This document shows positions 14,654-19,588 of a stretch of 19,588 nucleotides of DNA, in pieces. A model generated the notes under the pieces. The model was not told the DNA's origin. It was given only the letters and a program-made list of their open reading frames with translations, and did not search any database. The stretch comes from JAYZQT01 sp964412235 (GTDB taxonomy: Bacteria > Pseudomonadota > Alphaproteobacteria > MPNO01 > UBA830): positions 1-19,588 of the forward strand of contig CAYPNT010000055.1 of NCBI GenBank assembly GCA_964412235.1, written 5' to 3'. The first letter of the stretch is position 1; each line of letters begins with the position of its first letter. The translations under genes and the position numbers were made by a program.

Positions 14654-15340
14654 TTAATCAACAGCCCATGCCCGAACACGCTCAAAATTATGAACCATGT
14701 AGGCGGCTGCAATTACCGGTATTAACCAGTTGATCAACGGTATCATCATTAAAACACTAACAACAATACCGTATCCCCAAATACGTTTTTTATAACGTTT
14801 CCGTAGCGCACGCACAGCCACGGGTTCCAGTCTGCGAGCTGCTACAAATTCGAAATACTCCCTGCCTATAAGATAACCGTTGACGATTAGGAAAACAAAA
14901 GGAATGAGTGGGGTGAGTAGACCGGTAAGTAGCATGCCTGGTACTATTAAGATGAGGATAAGCAAATTCAAGCTCACTGTTATAAATGTATATCGAAGCG
15001 CGTAGCCAACAATTTCCTTGATTGCCTCGTCACGTACATCACCTAAATGTGGGTAGTGTCGTGCTTCCACAGCCAAAGCTACTTGGTTCAAATAGAAGGA
15101 AATAATTAAACCAGCCAGGCTAGGAAAAATTAATAATCCAATAAGGAAGGCCCCGGCGGTTCCGAGCATAGTTAAGGAGGTATTGATCCAATTTATTCCC
15201 GTGACAGAAATTTGGCCTAACAAAAGGCTTACACTTATGACAACTATGATAAAGACCAATGCACTAATAAGACCCGCCCGAAAAATGATTGCTTGGATCT
15301 TGGGATCAATGAGTTGATATATCGACTTGATTAATGCCAA
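14654..15340 (-). CDS. EI24/CysZ-like integral membrane protein
   Basis: A 228-residue membrane protein of the EI24 (CysZ-like) family. Hydrophobic spans lie at about 20-42, 58-82, 114-150 (long enough for two passes) and 192-215. The family signature NGYLIGREYFEFVAARRLEP is at 154-173. Enterobacterial CysZ takes up sulfate; the substrate of alphaproteobacterial members is not established and no cys genes are nearby. The start is TTG 15340: no in-frame ATG or GTG lies just upstream, and GGGAA sits 8 nt before the TTG. It is the first gene of the leftward EI24-bactofilin-lipoprotein group. Confidence 0.9.
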   Translation of the reverse strand: MALIKSIYQLIDPKIQAIIFRAGLISALVFIIVVISVSLLLGQISVTGINWINTSLTMLGTAGAFLIGLLIFPSLAGLIISFYLNQVALAVEARHYPHLGDVRDEAIKEIVGYALRYTFITVSLNLLILILIVPGMLLTGLLTPLIPFVFLIVNGYLIGREYFEFVAARRLEPVAVRALRKRYKKRIWGYGIVVSVLMMIPLINWLIPVIAAAYMVHNFERVRAWAVD

Positions 15341-15400
15341 GTGTTTGTTTCCCGGTTCTGGGTGAATAAAGTTTAATTTACGTCTCTATAAGGGGCTACT

Positions 15401-15499
15401 ATGCGCGAAAAAGGGTCTCTTAGTCTAATTGCTCGAGTCAGTGGCGAAGTTATACTGTGGACGATAAATCCATATTATTATGGGGGTTTAAATGTCTGA
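15401..15499 (+). CDS. Candidate small leader ORF upstream of the adenosine kinase
   Basis: A 32-codon frame from ATG 15401 to TGA 15499 encodes MREKGSLSLIARV and a short hydrophobic, Tyr-rich end. It has a strong ribosome binding site (AAGGGG, 5 nt before the ATG), better than that of many genes here. It ends 8 nt inside the adenosine kinase gene (ATG 15492), a geometry that allows translational coupling. I do not recognise the peptide. It may be a leader peptide or a chance frame in the 151-bp divergent gap. Confidence 0.3.
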   Translation: MREKGSLSLIARVSGEVILWTINPYYYGGLNV

Positions 15500-16469
15500 C
15501 ACGCCGTTTGATGTTACGGGCGTTGGTAACGCGATCGTAGATGTCATTGCAAGTATAGAAGAAACCGAGCTCAGGCGCCTTGGTCTGAGCAAAGGTACCA
15601 TGACACTTATTAACGAAGAACAGGCTGCGAAGTTATACCAATCGATTAATAATGGCGTGGAAACCTCTGGGGGTTCCGCGGCGAATACAATGGCTGGTAT
15701 AGCGTCCTTGGGTGGTCAGAGCGCTTATTTTGGTAAGGTTAGTGACGATGAATTAGGTCGCAGTTTTATCGAAGATCTCACCGGAAGCGGTGTTATTTAT
15801 CCTATGCGCCCTACCGTTGACGGCCCGTCGACAGCAAGCTGTCTGGTGTTCGTGACGCCGGATGCAGAAAGGACAATGCAAACTTGTTTGGGAGTTAGTA
15901 GCTATTTAAATGCTGATGATATTGATCCGGAAACTATTGGTGCAAGCCAAATCATTTATTTAGAGGGGTATCTTTTTGATCGAGCTGAGGCCAAGGAAGC
16001 ATTTATTAAGGCAGCGGAGTTGGCACACGTTGCCGATCGAAAAGTTGCGCTTACTCTATCAGACCCATTCTGTGTAGAACGTCATCGAAAAGAATTTAAG
16101 AATTTGATCGAAGGTCATATTGATATTCTTTTCGCTAATAATGATGAAATTTTGTCTCTTTTTGAAATTAGCTCTCTGGAGGAAGCCCTTGGTGCTATTG
16201 TAAATTATGTCGATATGGCGGCTATTACCAGAGGGGAAAAGGGCTCTGTAATCGTGATGTCGGACGAGGTATTCGAGATACCTTCGGTATCGGTTGACAA
16301 TGTTGTCGACACGACGGGTGCTGGTGATTTGTTTGCTGCGGGCATGCTTTTTGGTCTTACGCACGGTTTTGACGTTGCTGACGCGGGTAGGATTGGCTCT
16401 ATATGTGCGGCTGAAATAATCAGCCACTATGGGGCCAGGCCCGTAGCGGTTCTGTCTGATTTAGTTTAA
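15492..16469 (+). CDS. Adenosine kinase (PfkB family)
   Basis: A 325-residue PfkB-family sugar/nucleoside kinase, closest in pattern to bacterial adenosine kinases, which phosphorylate adenosine to AMP with ATP. The N-terminal signature is FDVTGVGNAIVDVIA at 6-20; TSGGSAANTMAGIASLGG at 58-75 binds the substrate ribose. The C-terminal signature DTTGAGDLFAAG (273-284) carries the catalytic base Asp279 and the anion hole. ATG 15492 has GGGGG 6 nt upstream. It precedes typA by 96 bp on the same strand. Exact specificity within the family (adenosine versus other nucleosides or sugars) is inferred from overall similarity. Confidence 0.9.
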   Translation: MSDTPFDVTGVGNAIVDVIASIEETELRRLGLSKGTMTLINEEQAAKLYQSINNGVETSGGSAANTMAGIASLGGQSAYFGKVSDDELGRSFIEDLTGSGVIYPMRPTVDGPSTASCLVFVTPDAERTMQTCLGVSSYLNADDIDPETIGASQIIYLEGYLFDRAEAKEAFIKAAELAHVADRKVALTLSDPFCVERHRKEFKNLIEGHIDILFANNDEILSLFEISSLEEALGAIVNYVDMAAITRGEKGSVIVMSDEVFEIPSVSVDNVVDTTGAGDLFAAGMLFGLTHGFDVADAGRIGSICAAEIISHYGARPVAVLSDLV

Positions 16470-16565
16470 GGAGGCATCCGATTAGGAGACTATTTTCCGC
16501 ATACAGCGAAACAAATCGTATTTGGAGACCTGTTAAACCCGTTCGTAATTTGGATTTCAATATAC

Positions 16566-18383
16566 ATGAATAGGTTACGCAACATTGCGATAATTGCACA
16601 TGTTGATCATGGCAAGACAACCCTCGTTGACCAATTGTTGCGCCAGTCCGGAAGTTTTCGGGAAAATCAACGTGTTGCTGACCGCGTATTGGATTCGAAC
16701 GACTTAGAACGAGAACGGGGCATTACTATACTGGCAAAATGTGCATCGGTTTCGTGGCGTGGTGTAAAAATTAATATAGTGGATACACCAGGACACGCTG
16801 ATTTTGGTGGCGAAGTAGAGCGAATATTGTCGATGGTTGATGGCACCTTGATTTTGGTTGATTCTGCTGAGGGGCCTATGCCACAAACCAAATTCGTCAC
16901 GCAGAAAGCGTTGGCACTTGGGTTTAGGCCTATTGTCATAATCAATAAAGCAGACCGGTCTGATCAACGGGCTTATCGTGTTCAAGAAGAAGTTTTTGAC
17001 CTTTTTGCATCTTTAGACGCTACTGACGAACAATTAGACTTTCCCACTCTTTATGCATCGGCAAAAGAGGGCTGGGCGGTCGAAAGTCTTGACCATGAGC
17101 GTGAATCTTTAACGCCATTGTTCGATTTGATACTGCGGCATGTGGCACCGCCCAAAACCGAAAATAGTGCACCATTCGCGATGTTGGCGAGCATCCTTGA
17201 ATACGACAGTTATCTTGGGCGTGTTCTCACGGGTCGCATAGAGCGTGGCATGGCTCATGTGAATGCACCGGTGGTTGCTATAGGGGCCGATGGCGAAAAG
17301 CTTGAATTTGGTCGTCTTACGAAGCTTCTAACGTTTAAAGGAATAGAAAGAGTTGCCATAGATGAGGCTTCCACAGGAGATATAATTGCGGTTGCCGGCT
17401 TAAAGGAAGCGACGGTAGCAGATACGATAGGAGACCCAGAAGGAGGGAGCCCCGTCACGGCCTTGCCTGTTGACCCTCCAACCCTTTCCATGAGTTTTTC
17501 AATTAATGATTCTCCTTTAGCCGGCAATGACGGTGACAAAGTGACCTCTAGGTTGCTGCTAGCCCGTTTGCTCAGAGAAGCCGAAGGCAATGTTGCTATT
17601 ACCGTCGACACGACCGTTGATGAAAATGTTTTTGACGTTAAAGGTCGGGGTGAGCTGCAGCTTGGGGTTCTTATAGAAACGCTGCGTCGGGAGGGCTTTG
17701 AGTTGTCTGTTTCTAGGCCCCGGGTTTTGTACCGTCAGAATTCTACTACGGGGAACCGCGAAGAACCAATAGAAGAGGTCGTTATAGACGTTGATGATGC
17801 TTACGTAGGGGCTGTAGTTGAGGCGTTAAGCCGACGAAAAGGAGAGATGACCGATATGCGGTCTTCTACGGGCGGCAAAACTCGGCTTACATTTCTTACT
17901 CCTTCTCGGGGTCTCATAGGTTATCATGGGCAGTTTCTTAACGATACTCGAGGTACTGGGGTGATGAACCGGGTCTATAATTCATACGCACCTCATAAGG
18001 GCTCGATACCAGGACGTCGAAACGGCGTTTTGATTGCGAACAGCGCTGGTAAGTCCGTACCCTTCGCACTCTGGAATTTAGAGGAGCGCGGAGTGCTGTT
18101 TATTGGCGCAGGTGTGGTGGTATATGAGGGTATGGTTATTGGTGAACACAGTCGTGGAAACGACCTGGACGTCAATCCGCTCAAAACGAAGAAGTTAACG
18201 AATATCCGCGCCTCGGGAAGCGATGAAGCGGTGCGCTTAACAGCGCCACGAGCACTGCGGTTGGAAGAAGCAATTAGTTATATTGAGGAGGACGAACTGG
18301 TCGAAGTAACGCCGTTGAATATACGTTTGCGCAAACGACTATTGCGTCACAATGAACGTAAGAAAGAGCTTCGGAAGACTTAA
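16566..18383 (+). CDS. typA: Translational GTPase TypA/BipA
   Basis: TypA/BipA is an EF-G-like GTPase that binds the 70S ribosome and helps 50S assembly and stress or low-temperature growth. The 605-residue product is full length. The G motifs are intact: G1 AHVDHGKT (11-18), G2 in RERGITI (48-54), G3 DTPGHADFGGE (73-83), G4 NKAD (127-130) and G5 SAK (164-166). Later family segments include LSMSFSINDSPLAGNDG, VKGRGELQLGVLIE, and the TypA-specific C-terminal part with SRGLIGYHGQFLNDTRGTG. The start ATG 16566 gives MNRLRNIAIIAHVDHGK, the standard N-terminus, although the Shine-Dalgarno is weak (TTTGGA, 13 nt away). Confidence 0.98.
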   Translation: MNRLRNIAIIAHVDHGKTTLVDQLLRQSGSFRENQRVADRVLDSNDLERERGITILAKCASVSWRGVKINIVDTPGHADFGGEVERILSMVDGTLILVDSAEGPMPQTKFVTQKALALGFRPIVIINKADRSDQRAYRVQEEVFDLFASLDATDEQLDFPTLYASAKEGWAVESLDHERESLTPLFDLILRHVAPPKTENSAPFAMLASILEYDSYLGRVLTGRIERGMAHVNAPVVAIGADGEKLEFGRLTKLLTFKGIERVAIDEASTGDIIAVAGLKEATVADTIGDPEGGSPVTALPVDPPTLSMSFSINDSPLAGNDGDKVTSRLLLARLLREAEGNVAITVDTTVDENVFDVKGRGELQLGVLIETLRREGFELSVSRPRVLYRQNSTTGNREEPIEEVVIDVDDAYVGAVVEALSRRKGEMTDMRSSTGGKTRLTFLTPSRGLIGYHGQFLNDTRGTGVMNRVYNSYAPHKGSIPGRRNGVLIANSAGKSVPFALWNLEERGVLFIGAGVVVYEGMVIGEHSRGNDLDVNPLKTKKLTNIRASGSDEAVRLTAPRALRLEEAISYIEEDELVEVTPLNIRLRKRLLRHNERKKELRKT

Positions 18384-18417
18384 GCGCTTAGTCATCGTCC
18401 TAAGTCCTACCAGACTT

Positions 18418-19434
18418 TCATGCAGCTGGCGGTGTAGTGTCCACCGCCGCATGTATTTTTTGTTTATAATGTTCGCCAAGTGTCACAGTTGGTTCGTCCA
18501 AATCGGTATTTGTAATACCATTAAGTAAAACATCGTGGTTTGGTTGGTGAAAAAAAACGAGGGTCATACGTCCCTTTTTTAGGATTTCTGGGGAGCCCAC
18601 ACCAGGTGGTGGATTTGCAACTCGGTGTAGTGTTGAGGCCCAACGCCCGCCGGTCCAACGAGCCATCGCGTCGCCTAAATTACATACGAATGCATTGGCG
18701 GGGGGGCGCACATCCGTCCAACCACCCTGTGGTAATTTTACCTGTAAAGTCCCTGGTACATCGTCCCCACGCAACATGGTTATCGCGCCATAATCCGTGT
18801 GGGCGCCGGCCCGGAGTTGATTTTTTTCTGGAAAGGCTTCTTGCGGGGGATAGTATAGAAATCGGAATTGATTTGTTGCTTTGTCGACTTTATCAGCAAA
18901 GTAGTTTTCATCCAACTCTAGCGCGAGAGCCAAAGCGCTCATCATTTTTCTTCCAAGAGCTGCCATGGTCTCAAAATATTCAACCAAGGTATCACGGAAC
19001 CCCGGTAGACCCTCTGGCCATTTATTGGGCGCAAAAAAATATTGACCTATCTCTCCGGAGTAATATGGATCGTTAGGAACATTTTCGGGGGCCATTGCCC
19101 AGGCCTCCTGGAGGTCGGGTGGGGTGTCGACGCCTAGGGTTTTGGCTAATGCCCGATCGGCAATAGGATAATATCCGCATCCGGTTCTACTCGGCTCACG
19201 AAGACATTTAAGTTTTATTGCGTCAGAAGACCCAAAGAAATCGGCTCCCGCCTGTCGTGTTCGAGCAATTAGCTTTTCGTCAACGCCGTGGCCGGTAATG
19301 CAGAAAAACCCACTGTTTTCACATGCTGCGGCGATCAATGTGGCGACTTCTTCCTTACCCTTTTTATCGTCCAACCTAAATGGCGTAACGTCAATTATAG
19401 GAATACCTGCGTCGATCGATTCTCCAGTACTCAT
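18418..19434 (-). CDS. 2-oxoglutarate/Fe(II) dioxygenase, isopenicillin N synthase-like
   Basis: A 338-residue non-haem iron oxygenase. The N-terminal DIOX_N region starts IPIIDVTPFR (11-20) and includes ENSGFFCITGHGVDE (39-53). The double-stranded beta-helix holds the iron ligands His212 and Asp214 (AHTDYGAITML) and His270 (ASTLHRVANPP). The 2-oxoglutarate-binding Arg is Arg289 in GRMTLVFF; the usual R-x-S motif is R-x-T here. Members oxidise small molecules, including flavonoids, ethylene precursor, thymine and peptides, so the substrate cannot be named. The gene converges on typA with a 34-bp gap and has no biosynthetic neighbours in the window. The start at ATG 19434 has GAGA about 9 nt upstream. 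Confidence 0.9.
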   Translation of the reverse strand: MSTGESIDAGIPIIDVTPFRLDDKKGKEEVATLIAAACENSGFFCITGHGVDEKLIARTRQAGADFFGSSDAIKLKCLREPSRTGCGYYPIADRALAKTLGVDTPPDLQEAWAMAPENVPNDPYYSGEIGQYFFAPNKWPEGLPGFRDTLVEYFETMAALGRKMMSALALALELDENYFADKVDKATNQFRFLYYPPQEAFPEKNQLRAGAHTDYGAITMLRGDDVPGTLQVKLPQGGWTDVRPPANAFVCNLGDAMARWTGGRWASTLHRVANPPPGVGSPEILKKGRMTLVFFHQPNHDVLLNGITNTDLDEPTVTLGEHYKQKIHAAVDTTPPAA

Positions 19435-19513
19435 GGTTAGGTCTCTAGCCTGTTTTAGCCTTGGGGATCAAGGATACCGCTACGATTGCCCAGGCACAAT
19501 CCTCTTAGGGCTT

Positions 19514-19533
19514 TCCATACGCCAGGGTATGGA
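19514..19533. repeat. Hairpin near the right edge
   Basis: TCCATAC (19514-19520) and GTATGGA (19527-19533) form a perfect 7-bp stem with a 6-nt loop, upstream of the dioxygenase gene. It is followed by TTTATCC on the plus strand, not a proper T-tract. The surrounding 154 bp (19435-19588) contain no gene I can support. Confidence 0.5.
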
Positions 19534-19588
19534 TTTATCCCGTGGTTATCCCCGAGAAAAAAGGTTTATTTGTGGGTAACCGCAATTT

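Noticed and set aside
14309..14725. 138-codon plus-strand frame opposite the bactofilin gene
   Set aside because: The minus-strand bactofilin beta-helix pattern is clear; the plus frame starts within it and lacks its own ribosome binding site or motifs.
14654..15340. EI24-like gene as a true sulfate transporter CysZ
   Set aside because: The fold family matches, but there are no sulfur-assimilation genes nearby and alphaproteobacterial members are uncharacterised, so only the family is called.

Overview
The window looks like a chromosomal segment from an alphaproteobacterium, probably a Rhodospirillales-like or marine lineage of moderate, somewhat AT-rich composition (judged by eye). The main evidence is gene order known from that class: hisB-hisH-hisA-hisF-hisE in one operon, tim44-mltA-smr next to a divergent fxsA, a lipoprotein gene divergent from rsmI, and gshB downstream of BON and SirB1 genes. 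Nearly all genes are chromosomal housekeeping genes. I saw no phage, transposase, CRISPR array, toxin-antitoxin pair, tRNA or rRNA, and no clear candidate for an undescribed defence or metabolic system.

Left part (1-3979). A lipoprotein gene runs off the left edge on the minus strand; it carries an exact 51-bp tandem duplication. Divergent from it are rsmI (16S rRNA methylation), a two-BON-domain lipoprotein, a SirB1/transglutaminase-like protein and gshB (glutathione synthesis), closed by a hairpin terminator. The theme is envelope maintenance plus core metabolism.

Histidine block (4046-8239, minus strand). hisB, hisH, a GNAT acetyltransferase, hisA, hisF, hisE and a HIT hydrolase form a tight operon with overlapping or abutting genes and a plausible sigma70 promoter upstream of hisB. 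HisH and HisF form imidazole glycerol phosphate synthase; HisE, HisA and HisB act before and after it.

Heat-shock block (8389-10338, plus strand). hslV and hslU encode the two halves of the HslUV protease. A good match to a sigma32/RpoH promoter lies about 60 bp upstream of hslV.

Envelope block (10356-15340). smr, mltA and tim44 form a minus-strand operon (transcribed tim44 to smr), divergent from fxsA. Converging on fxsA is a minus-strand set: an EI24/CysZ-like membrane protein, a bactofilin, and an uncharacterised lipoprotein with a 17-residue repeat. secB, which often neighbours fxsA in this class, is not here.

Right part (15401-19588). A PfkB-type adenosine kinase, possibly preceded by a small translated leader, is followed by typA/bipA. 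A 2-oxoglutarate/Fe(II) dioxygenase gene converges on typA. The last 150 bp hold a hairpin and a few loosely DnaA-box-like 9-mers.
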